Below, piece after piece: positions 1-6,627 of a stretch of DNA of 7,870 bases. The notes under the pieces are model-generated. The model saw nothing but the letters and a program-made list of their open reading frames with translations. It did no database searches and was not told where the DNA came from. Source of the DNA: Armatimonadota bacterium (GTDB lineage: Bacteria; Armatimonadota; Zipacnadia; Zipacnadales; UBA11051). The DNA lies in the NCBI GenBank assembly GCA_030612305.1, contig JAUWOG010000092.1, forward strand, positions 1-7,870. The letters are read 5' to 3'. Both the position numbers and the translations under genes were made by a program. Position 1 is the first letter of the stretch, and every line of letters begins with the position of its first letter.

Positions 1-552
1 TCAAAAAGCATCTATGTTCAGGTCTGCGTTCTCGGCTACCATGCGTCCGAACAGAGCAATATCGGCGGCCCCGGCAACATCTCTGAACTCCTTGGTGAGC
101 TGCTTTTTGAGTGCCGCTAGCGCTTTGCTGTCGGCTTCATCTCCGTCAGCTTGCGGGGCAAGGTCGTCCCACTTCTCGATGAGGACCTCCTTGATACGGG
201 CGATCTCCCCGGTGCCGAGATAAAGGCCTACGGCCGTGCGATTGTCCTTACCAACCTTGCTGGCGAGCGCCGCCATAACTGCCGAGGCGACTTCGGTGGC
301 GGCTTCTTCAGCCTTGCCATCTGCGACGAGTTGGTCAGCCAGTTCACCGATCAGGCGACGGCTGCGCACTCCTATCTCAGAGCCGACGGTCTCGGCAAAG
401 AGCTGGTGCTGGCGAGTAGCCCGCTTGATGCACTGGCTCGATATGCGAGCGCGACGGCAGCCGCCAAACTCGCAGTCCTTGGGAGCATTGGTGTCGTCAC
501 GATTGAGACATGAGGGGGCGAAATTCTGCAGTATGTGCAGTTCGATTTTCAC
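1..552 (-). CDS. cas7e: Cas7/Cse4 (CasC), Cascade backbone subunit, truncated after about half its length
   Basis: This is the N-terminal half of the type I-E Cas7 protein, which in the family polymerises along the crRNA to form the Cascade backbone. The opening MKIELHILQNFAPSCLNRDD and the motif FGGCRRARISSQ (residues 29-40) are hallmarks, as are IGVRSRRL, LGTGEIARI and ADIALFGRM further on. The start is GTG at 552-550, chosen because a perfect AGGAGG (564-559) lies 6 bases upstream and the next residues match the family start. The frame ends after 183 residues (NIDAF, then TGA at 3-1), whereas family members are about 350-380 residues, and the conserved stretch that should follow (roughly a CQVAHAIS-type segment) is absent. 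The stop lies next to a run of five T on the coding strand (7-3), so a frameshift or sequence error is plausible. As it stands the product would lack the C-terminal half of the fold. The family call is very secure; the cause of the truncation is unknown. Confidence 0.95.
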   Translation of the reverse strand: MKIELHILQNFAPSCLNRDDTNAPKDCEFGGCRRARISSQCIKRATRQHQLFAETVGSEIGVRSRRLIGELADQLVADGKAEEAATEVASAVMAALASKVGKDNRTAVGLYLGTGEIARIKEVLIEKWDDLAPQADGDEADSKALAALKKQLTKEFRDVAGAADIALFGRMVAENADLNIDAF

Positions 553-558
553 TGGTTT

Positions 559-564
559 CCTCCT
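559..564 (-). promoter_or_regulatory. Ribosome binding site that fixes the GTG start of cas7
   Basis: The minus strand reads AGGAGG here, 6 bases before the GTG at 552-550. It occupies much of the 50-base gap between casB and cas7. No ATG fits the conserved Cas7 N-terminus, so this site decides the start. I see no promoter in the gap, so cas7 should rely on the upstream cas transcript. Confidence 0.8.
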
Positions 565-602
565 AATGGTTGCATACGTTTGGTGAGTCGCTACTCCTGG
601 TG

Positions 603-1148
603 CTACTCTTGCTCAGCGTCGGCGGTCTCGGCGGGTTGGTCTTGCTCGACTTCAGAGCCGCGTCCCCAGAACTTCTCAGCCCATTGGCGCTGGATGAAGC
701 GGTCGGGATGGTTCCAGCGTTGCAGGTCGGTGATGAGCTGAGCCCAGTTGACAGAGACCTCCTTCGAGCCGGCCAGCGTGACGGCGTGCCGCAGGTGATT
801 GGCCAGGTCCTCGGAGTGGGCGTTCAGTAGAGCCACGAAGCGCTTCTCGAGGCTGTCGCCTGCTTCGCCTTCTGTTCCGCGGATCTGCGCGAAGGTCGTA
901 CCCATGTTGCCGTCGGCACAGTTGCTCTGGTTGAGAGCGAAGAGCGAGCCGACCAGGAAGTAGGTATCCGCTGCGGTGCGGTTCATGTCTGCGGTCCACG
1001 GGACCATGACCGGGAATGTCTCCGGTGTCGTCCCGGGCGGCTTGCCGACGCCCCTGCGAAGAGCAGCCAGCGCACCACGATCCTCCCGCTCCACGAAGCC
1101 GAGCAGATACTTCACGAACCTGCTCACGTGACTATTTGCTTTGAGCAT
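603..1148 (-). CDS. casB: Cse2/CasB, small subunit of type I-E Cascade
   Basis: Cse2 is a small all-helical protein. Two copies line the belly of Cascade, where they stabilise the crRNA-DNA hybrid and the displaced strand. This 181-residue product is close to the usual 160-200. Family features are visible in order: RFVKYLLGFVEREDRGALAAL (residues 10-30, split by small changes from the consensus), RRGVGKPPGT (31-40), the EKRFVALLNAHSEDLANHLR helix (101-120) and VNWAQLITDLQRW (133-145). The last 20 or so residues after WGRG are acidic and glutamine-rich, a variable tail unlikely to be part of the fold. The start ATG at 1148 follows a near-ideal AGGAGGTGA (1160-1152) that lies inside the end of casA. 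The genes overlap by 17 bases, which implies translational coupling. Confidence 0.95.
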   Translation of the reverse strand: MLKANSHVSRFVKYLLGFVEREDRGALAALRRGVGKPPGTTPETFPVMVPWTADMNRTAADTYFLVGSLFALNQSNCADGNMGTTFAQIRGTEGEAGDSLEKRFVALLNAHSEDLANHLRHAVTLAGSKEVSVNWAQLITDLQRWNHPDRFIQRQWAEKFWGRGSEVEQDQPAETADAEQE

Positions 1149-2724
1149 GTTTCACCTCCTCATGACGATAATCTCTGATAGCCTTTCCGTATATCTGTCC
1201 GCGCAATTGGCCTTCGGCTACCACCATTGCCCGGAGGAAGCGCGGTGTCTGCGGGAAGCCACGAGTGGTCTGCTCGAAGGCATCCATGGCTGTTCTCGCC
1301 ACGCACTCGTTAGCCCACCACTGCAGCACTTCGGTGCGGTGAGCCATGTCGCCGGGCAGCCGGAGCAGCAGTTCGCTGAAGCGCGTCTCCAGTTCCGACC
1401 AGTACGTCGGCAGAGCCGGGTAGCCGTCCACCATCTTGCTGATGACATCGCTGTCGGCGCTGCGGTCCTCTTCCGGAGCAGCAATGATACCGGCCAGTAG
1501 CCAGAGGCCCTTGCGCAAGGCGGTGCCCGCCTCTTCGGCCAGTCCGAGAGCCCTTCTCAAGTCCCCGACTAGTTCGGCGTCAGTCAGATAGCTGAGAGGC
1601 ACCGGCTGGCGCTCATGTCGCCAGAAGTAGACTTTGGCCTGGTAGCTGCACAGGCCGGCGACGGAGATCGCGTATGCCCGTTCGTAGGGAAGAATACCAT
1701 CATCAGCGTACTGAGCAATCCAGTCGAGGGTTCGCGGACGCTGTTGTACTTCCGAGATAGACTGGAACAGAGCCGTGCTGTCGCGCCAGAACGCACGGTG
1801 CTCTCGCAGGCGAATGGCAGGCCAGGGGTTCTCGGAGGCCTTTGCCTTCTCCCGTTTGGTGTAAGCCATCATCGCGTCAGTTGGGTGATAGTCCCTTGGA
1901 AACTGGCGGCCCTTGCTGACCACGATCTGGCTGACCTCGAGCATGTTGTCGTGGTCCAGCTGCGGGCGCAACCAGATGCGCCGAGACTGCCAGGTGAGAT
2001 AGTCCAGGTATCCGTTAGGCAGGGCTTCTTCGATCTGCGCGGGGCGATCCTGCTCCCAGGCAGGGCCATCATTTGTGCCGCCTGCAAGGGGCTCGTCGTT
2101 CTCTGGGGCATAGATGACGAGGTTGAGGAGCAGCGTCTGGAAGAGAGTGTCCCCTGTCGCCATGATCAGAGCGCCTGCCACCAGCGGGGCGGCGGTGGCG
2201 CTGCATTTTCCTCCCTCGATGGCGATGAGGCCGCCGGTTGCATAGTCCTGCTCGGTGATGAGGAAACGGGCGGCTCTCGAAGGGTGGACGGAGACCGGAA
2301 TGTCATCCCGGCTATGATCGAAGAGCGTGTCGTTGTTGCCCGAGGACAGTTCATGGGTCAGATTGCCTACGGACTTGGCGTTCATGTCGGCCACAGCAGG
2401 CGTCTGGTAAAACGGGCGCTCTTCGTCGAAGAGGTCGAAGCGGTGTCGCCACTCATCGAGATACTCTGTCAGCTTGTGTTCGTCAAACCGCCCGGCCTCC
2501 CACATCTCGGCCCACTCATCCGGGTGCGCAGGTCCGAAGACGCGGTGCAGTATCGCCAGCATCAGCCGGTGCAAGCACACGGTCACGAGCGGTGAGGCAT
2601 CCAGCACCTCGCGAATCTCGTGGGCACGCACGAGAGCATCCCGAAGGCTCAGCTCTTTGCTGGTGCCGTCGAGCATCACGCAGGGGATCCAGCGTTCCTG
2701 TGTCAGGTCAAACGAATAGCTCAT
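1132..2724 (-). CDS. casA: Cse1/CasA (Cas8e), large subunit of type I-E Cascade
   Basis: CasA is the large Cascade subunit. It reads the PAM, helps open the target duplex and recruits Cas3. The 530-residue product is close to the E. coli protein (502). Recognisable segments are FDLTQERWIP (residues 5-14), the helix SPLVTVCLHRLMLAILHRVF (44-63), FDLFDEERPFYQ (96-107), the Gly/Asn-rich THELSSGNNDTLFDH (123-137), which matches the L1 loop region near the PAM, and DYLTWQSRRIWLRP (241-254). The C-terminal third is helical, as expected for the family's four-helix bundle. Its ATG overlaps the cas3 stop as ATGA (2724-2721), with AGGAGG at 2739-2734, 9 bases upstream. No internal stop or frameshift was seen. 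A long plus-strand frame opposite it (1615-2595) is an antisense shadow. Confidence 0.96.
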   Translation of the reverse strand: MSYSFDLTQERWIPCVMLDGTSKELSLRDALVRAHEIREVLDASPLVTVCLHRLMLAILHRVFGPAHPDEWAEMWEAGRFDEHKLTEYLDEWRHRFDLFDEERPFYQTPAVADMNAKSVGNLTHELSSGNNDTLFDHSRDDIPVSVHPSRAARFLITEQDYATGGLIAIEGGKCSATAAPLVAGALIMATGDTLFQTLLLNLVIYAPENDEPLAGGTNDGPAWEQDRPAQIEEALPNGYLDYLTWQSRRIWLRPQLDHDNMLEVSQIVVSKGRQFPRDYHPTDAMMAYTKREKAKASENPWPAIRLREHRAFWRDSTALFQSISEVQQRPRTLDWIAQYADDGILPYERAYAISVAGLCSYQAKVYFWRHERQPVPLSYLTDAELVGDLRRALGLAEEAGTALRKGLWLLAGIIAAPEEDRSADSDVISKMVDGYPALPTYWSELETRFSELLLRLPGDMAHRTEVLQWWANECVARTAMDAFEQTTRGFPQTPRFLRAMVVAEGQLRGQIYGKAIRDYRHEEVKHAQSK

Positions 2725-5507
2725 TTGTCATCTCCTCCTGTGTTGGTGTAATCAACGATCACTCCCAGTTCGGGATCTACAGCTATCACGAATCCGTCAC
2801 CCGGGCACTTGCCGTCAGCATCCAGATAGCCCACGCGGAGATGACGCAACAGTGCGTTCCTCCGCCACGCCGGAACCTCTGCGTCAAGGAAGTGCTTGTG
2901 CAGTCGCCAGCCGCCGAGGGACACCGAACGCTCGACGAGTGCCTTGGCCTGCTCGCGGTCGGGTTCGTGTTGCAGCGCAATTGGGCGCGCATGATCTGCG
3001 TCCAGGTAGCAGTCCTCAGCCGAACCATACAAGAAAACCACGCTGATAGATGGCCGGTCAGACCAGCGTGTCATCGCTTGGAGTTGCGCATGTGTCCTCG
3101 GGTCTTCATCGTCAGCCAGGTCCATCCTGGTCATGTCGGATAGAGGCCCGCGGGCCTCGGGGCGCTTGAGGATGCTGCCCTTAGCCAGCAATGTCAGTTT
3201 GGCTGTCTGCGCCTGCTGCTTGGCCCAGGCGCGACTCATGCGGGCCTGCAAGTCAGAGGGAAGACCGGCGGCCTCGCACTCCTGAGTGTACACAGCTTCG
3301 ATCAAGGGAGATACATCATCTGGCACCACAATACTCTCACACCGGCGCAACTGTAGCCATGTCCGCAGCAGCACATACTCGGAGTACACATAGGCCGACA
3401 GTCCGAAGTCGGGCAAGCTGCTGTCATCTTCGGGAGGTCTCATCAGCCAGAGGGTAGGCGTGGCGAGACGTGGTGACCGCCGATGATGGGCGTGGCGATG
3501 AAGTCGGCCGGCACGCTGGATCAGCAAGTCCACGGGCGCTACTTCGCTGACCATGAGGTCGAAGTCTATGTCGAGGCTCTGTTCGATGACCTGCGTGGCG
3601 ACCAGGACAGCCTTCTTCGGACGTTGCGCGTCATCGTGATCTTTGCCTTTGCCAAACCGACGAACTGTTCGCTGTTCACGTTGCTGGCGTTCTGCAAAGG
3701 GGAAACGGGCATGGAACAGGTCAAGCTCGATGTCTGAGCCGGCGAGAGTATCCTTGAGGGCCAGATACGTGGCCTGGGCCTGTCGAACCGTGTTGCAGAT
3801 ACAGGCTGCGCAACCGCCATCAGTAAGTGCGTCTTTGAGCTGGTCGGCCAGAGTGTCGAGATCGCCGTCAACCCAGTTCAAAGCGAGAGGGTCGCGGCGC
3901 TCGACCTCGAAGGTAGCTGCTCCGCCCTTGCCGTCGCAGGTCCAGGTTATGGACGGATAGGGCGGAGCGTCTGGCTGGGCTGCCTTGCCGCCGTAGGCTG
4001 CGAGCAACTCGGCCCTCCGATGCGATGGCAAGGTAGCCGATAGCAATATGACCGAGGAGCCGAGTGCGGCAAGCCACTCCAGCAGCCTGTCCAATACTGT
4101 CGAAGTGTAGGTATCATAGGCGTGAACCTCATCGAGGATGACGGTCTTGTTGGCCAGGCCGAACAGTCGCACAAAGACGTGCCTGGTCCTGAGCACGGCG
4201 AGCAGGGCCTGGTCAATGGTGCCGACGGCGAAGGGCCCCAGAAGCCCCCGCTTTCTGTAGGTGAACCATCCGCGCGCGACAACCTCCCCGGCACTGCTTC
4301 CGTCCTCGTCGTGCACCTGCCGGATGTGCTGAAGTTGCTGGTACTCGTCAGATAGTACCGCCTGACCGTGGAGCAGATGGAGGTTGACAGTCTGATCCGG
4401 GTAGGCCGCTTGCAGGTAGTCCTGAAACCGCCCCAGCATCGCATTGGCCGTAGCCTGAGTGGGCATGGCCACGTAGCAACCCCTTTGCCCAAGCGCGCGG
4501 CTCCAATGATCTGCGAGATAGAAAGCCGCTTCGGTCTTGCCCTCGCCGGTCGGGGCCTCAATGAGCACAAACCCCGGCGCGTGCAACTCGTCAGCTACTT
4601 TTACCACAGCATCCTGCATGGGACGCGGTTGGGCGATCTCGGGGAACAGCACTGAGAAGGGGGCTTCGCCGCCGGTCGGCTGCCAATCCAGCCATCCCAG
4701 TTGCCGCAGGGCCTCGCGGGCTCGCTGGCGGGCCAGTTCGCCATATTGCAGGAGGTCGTCGCAGGCAGGCGCGTAGGGGAAGTGCTCGTCGGATGAACCG
4801 ATCCAGTCCGCGACGGACGTGATCCCGGCCAGAAGTAGCATGACTGTGGTCATCTGCTCCGCGCTGACGCAGGGGGCTTCGTCGTCGGGCACGCCCGTGA
4901 AATCGGCCAGATGACGGAAGAGCTCAGCACGCGTACCAGGCCAGGGCTCCTCTCCGAGCTCTCTCATGTCCAGGCGGTCAGGCCGCAGGTCCGAGGCCGT
5001 CGGCAGGATACCATGGTGGCCGCCGATGGCAGTACCGAAGCTCTTCGCAGTCTTATTCGCTATTGGCGAGAGTGAGAACGGAGGGCTCGTGAGAAGATCG
5101 CCTATTGTTTTGGCACTGACGAGACCATGGTAGGCCTTCGCGCCAGGGGGAAAAGTGAAGCCTTGTGCTTCGAGTACGGCTTTGCGCTCAGCAGACTTGG
5201 CCTGGAACGCAGGCGAAGCCTTGCCCAGGTCGTGAAGGCCGGCAAGGAATGCCACCCAGGTGCGTGCCGCCTCCTGACTTGTCAGACCCAAGGCCTCACA
5301 CAGGAACCTCCTGGTGGCGGCAGGCAGGCTTTCGTCCCACAACGCTTCGGCAACGGCTGCCACATCAAACAGGTGGCAGAGCAGGGGATGGTATTGCGTA
5401 GTCGCGCCTTGCTGTGTCTTCGCCCAAAGGGCAAACACGGCTTCCGTCGGCTCGCGTGGAGCGCAATGCCTACCACTGGGGAACTCCTCAAAGTCGCCTG
5501 CAGACAT
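2721..5507 (-). CDS. cas3: Cas3, HD nuclease fused to a superfamily 2 helicase
   Basis: Cas3 is recruited by target-bound Cascade to nick the displaced DNA strand and then unwinds and degrades it in an ATP-dependent, metal-dependent way. The 928-residue protein is full length (E. coli Cas3 is 888). HD domain: H40 and H45 in YHPLLCH, the HD pair H92-D93 in GLHDLGK, H127 in YHG, H164-H165 in GHHG, and D234. Helicase: Walker A APTGEGKT (318-325), PTQATANAM (349-357), DEVH (459-462), SAT (490-492), VATQVIEQSLDIDFD (636-650) and QRAGRLHRH (664-672). All catalytic motifs look intact, so this subunit should be active. The ATG at 5507 has AGGAGGT (5519-5513) 5 bases upstream. It is the first gene of the cas transcript, followed directly by casA with a 4-base overlap. 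Confidence 0.98.
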   Translation of the reverse strand: MSAGDFEEFPSGRHCAPREPTEAVFALWAKTQQGATTQYHPLLCHLFDVAAVAEALWDESLPAATRRFLCEALGLTSQEAARTWVAFLAGLHDLGKASPAFQAKSAERKAVLEAQGFTFPPGAKAYHGLVSAKTIGDLLTSPPFSLSPIANKTAKSFGTAIGGHHGILPTASDLRPDRLDMRELGEEPWPGTRAELFRHLADFTGVPDDEAPCVSAEQMTTVMLLLAGITSVADWIGSSDEHFPYAPACDDLLQYGELARQRAREALRQLGWLDWQPTGGEAPFSVLFPEIAQPRPMQDAVVKVADELHAPGFVLIEAPTGEGKTEAAFYLADHWSRALGQRGCYVAMPTQATANAMLGRFQDYLQAAYPDQTVNLHLLHGQAVLSDEYQQLQHIRQVHDEDGSSAGEVVARGWFTYRKRGLLGPFAVGTIDQALLAVLRTRHVFVRLFGLANKTVILDEVHAYDTYTSTVLDRLLEWLAALGSSVILLSATLPSHRRAELLAAYGGKAAQPDAPPYPSITWTCDGKGGAATFEVERRDPLALNWVDGDLDTLADQLKDALTDGGCAACICNTVRQAQATYLALKDTLAGSDIELDLFHARFPFAERQQREQRTVRRFGKGKDHDDAQRPKKAVLVATQVIEQSLDIDFDLMVSEVAPVDLLIQRAGRLHRHAHHRRSPRLATPTLWLMRPPEDDSSLPDFGLSAYVYSEYVLLRTWLQLRRCESIVVPDDVSPLIEAVYTQECEAAGLPSDLQARMSRAWAKQQAQTAKLTLLAKGSILKRPEARGPLSDMTRMDLADDEDPRTHAQLQAMTRWSDRPSISVVFLYGSAEDCYLDADHARPIALQHEPDREQAKALVERSVSLGGWRLHKHFLDAEVPAWRRNALLRHLRVGYLDADGKCPGDGFVIAVDPELGVIVDYTNTGGDDK

Positions 5508-5692
5508 GGACTACCTCCTGCTTGACACACACCCTTCACTCCACGTAGCGCTATCTGCGGGTGTCGTCTGGACTTCTGTCGCTCTGGCGATCTGAGTGCG
5601 ATTCCTCCACAATGTCACTGCCTCATATCCAACCCCGATCTTGCGACAGAGACGTCTTCAAATATCATAGCATAAGAAGCTGACATGCTCTG
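5508..5692 (-). promoter_or_regulatory. Leader and promoter region of the cas operon
   Basis: This 185-base gap separates the WYL gene from cas3 and holds no convincing gene. From upstream to downstream on the minus strand it carries most of a palindrome at the WYL stop codon, an extended -10 element, and then a leader of about 150 bases up to the cas3 ribosome binding site (5519-5513). Within the leader, GCGACAGA/TCTGTCGC arms (5643-5650 and 5575-5582) form an 8-base inverted repeat about 60 bases apart. This might fold in RNA or be chance. No riboswitch or attenuator pattern is evident. Confidence 0.6.
5664..5672 (-). promoter_or_regulatory. Probable extended -10 element of the cas operon promoter
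   Basis: The minus strand reads TGC followed by TATGAT, which matches the extended -10 pattern TGnTATAAT with one mismatch. It is the most promoter-like sequence ahead of cas3. A good -35 hexamer at 16-18 bases is not visible, which is typical where an extended -10 is used or where an activator helps. The start of transcription would fall near 5657, about 150 bases before cas3. This is sequence inference only. Confidence 0.45.
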
Positions 5693-5696
5693 TCAG
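5680..5696. promoter_or_regulatory. Perfect palindrome, candidate operator of the cas promoter
   Basis: The sequence CTGACATGCTCTGTCAG has 6-base arms that match perfectly around a 5-base spacer. It covers the place where the -35 region of the probable cas promoter would lie (the -10 is at 5669-5664) and overlaps the stop codon of the WYL gene. This placement suits an operator for a dimeric regulator that blocks or aids RNA polymerase. It could instead be a short hairpin at the end of the WYL transcript, but the bases after it (GCTTCTTATG) make a poor U-tract for a terminator. Confidence 0.45.
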
Positions 5697-6397
5697 GTCG
5701 CTGAGTAGTTTGACAACATTCTTTCAACGCTTCGCGCCATCTGCTTCCGAAGGGCTTCTGGATGCAATGCGACAGCATCTGCTCCCAGACCAAGTAGCCA
5801 GGTGCGGAATTCGTCCGTGAGCGCAACCCGAAAATGCAGCTCGAGTTCGTCGTGTCCCCTGCGCTCGGTGCGTTGGCTGGCATGAAGACGGCCTGATCGT
5901 AGGCGTCGTGCAGCCTTCCCACGTACCAGTATCTTCACATCTTGCCGACGTCCACCGGTCACCTCCCATGCCCCGGAGAAGTGGCTATCCAGATCATAGT
6001 CGTCTGGGATATCGGCCAGCTGATGGAGTATCTCCAGCTCTTCAAACCTATCCAGTCGGAATGTTCTCTCTTCGCAGCGCAGTTCACAGAATGCGACCAG
6101 GTAGTGAGCATCGCCGCGGTACGTAACGCCATAGGGGTGCAAGACCCGTTCGGTCAATTCGTCTCGATCAGGCGAGCGATAGATGCCACGCAGCTTGCTA
6201 CGTACTCTCCTGGCGTGGAAGGCGACTGCGATGTTGCCGGCAGCAGCCGGGCCATCAGTTTGCGGCGCAGATATGTCTATGCCGTCGTCGCCAGCCAAAG
6301 CCGCGTTCAGGGCATCGGGGGACCCGCACGCAGTTGTCAGCTTGTCTATGACGGTGCGAAGATCGGGTCGTAATGCGGCAGGTACGCAGTCCTCCAC
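5693..6397 (-). CDS. WYL-domain protein lacking an N-terminal HTH (candidate cas regulator, possibly truncated)
   Basis: WYL domains bind nucleic acid or nucleotide-like ligands and commonly sit in regulators of CRISPR and other defence genes. This 234-residue product begins in the linker region normally found after the winged helix (VPAALRPDLRTVIDKL). It then has the WYL core: RVLHPYGVTYRG (84-95), GDAHYLVAFC (95-104, with His in place of the usual Trp of WYL) and RTFRLDRFEELEIL (111-124). A WCX-type C-terminal domain follows (from about 150, ending LHPEALRKQM). Typical WYL regulators are about 310-340 residues; the 80-100 residues carrying the DNA-binding helices are missing. The GTG start at 6397 is the first available codon after an in-frame TAA (6424-6422) and has no clear ribosome binding site. 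Either it is a WYL-only protein or an N-terminally deleted remnant. It lies upstream of cas3 on the same strand. Confidence 0.85.
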   Translation of the reverse strand: MEDCVPAALRPDLRTVIDKLTTACGSPDALNAALAGDDGIDISAPQTDGPAAAGNIAVAFHARRVRSKLRGIYRSPDRDELTERVLHPYGVTYRGDAHYLVAFCELRCEERTFRLDRFEELEILHQLADIPDDYDLDSHFSGAWEVTGGRRQDVKILVRGKAARRLRSGRLHASQRTERRGHDELELHFRVALTDEFRTWLLGLGADAVALHPEALRKQMARSVERMLSNYSAT

Positions 6398-6627
6398 CCA
6401 GTGCCCGGTGAGGCCTGCGAGTTAAAGACCATCATGATATCCTGCCCCCGCGCCATCAGCCCACGATCGTTTCGCATCCCACGTCGTCCGGCGGTCCGCT
6501 TGCTCTCGTCGCGTTCAGTGGCCCGCGCACGCAGGCAGGGCAATACAATACCAGTGGCGAACATAGCTGCGGCAGGATACGATGGTCCTGAGATCACCCG
6601 CAGCATAGCCCACAGAGGAGGCACGAA
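6398..6627. other. Divergent intergenic region between the WYL gene and the exported-protein gene
   Basis: About 230 bases with no gene I can support. It should contain promoters firing in both directions, but no convincing -35/-10 pair was found on either strand. An 8-base palindrome ATCATGAT lies at 6431-6438, just upstream of the WYL frame, followed at once by GATATC (6436-6441). Open frames exist on both strands here (minus 6855-6346, plus 6401-6667), but neither has a ribosome binding site or a clear family match, so they are not called. A weak HTH-like stretch in the WYL frame (6514-6425, closed by TAA) could be debris of the missing domain. Confidence 0.5.
6616..6621 (+). promoter_or_regulatory. 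Strong ribosome binding site placed before an ATC codon
   Basis: AGGAGG lies 6 bases before ATC at 6628-6630, the same strength and spacing seen at the cas genes of this window. No ATG, GTG or TTG in this frame occurs between it and 6667. Initiation at the ATC would give the signal peptide a proper basic n-region. The competing site is GGAGGT (6650-6655), 11 bases before GTG at 6667. Confidence 0.5.

Noticed and set aside
1615..2595. Long plus-strand open frame of 326 codons opposite casA
   Set aside because: It lies wholly antisense to a secure Cse1 gene, has no ribosome binding site, and reads as a typical GC-rich shadow with no recognisable domain.
5522..5527. Consensus TTGACA on the plus strand in the cas leader
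   Set aside because: No matching -10 follows at 16-18 bases (TAGCGC is poor), and it would fire antisense into the WYL gene with no gene to serve.
5680..5700. Rho-independent terminator for the WYL gene
   Set aside because: The stem is only 6 base pairs with moderate GC and is followed on the minus strand by GCTTCTTATG, not a U-tract. The operator reading fits its position better.
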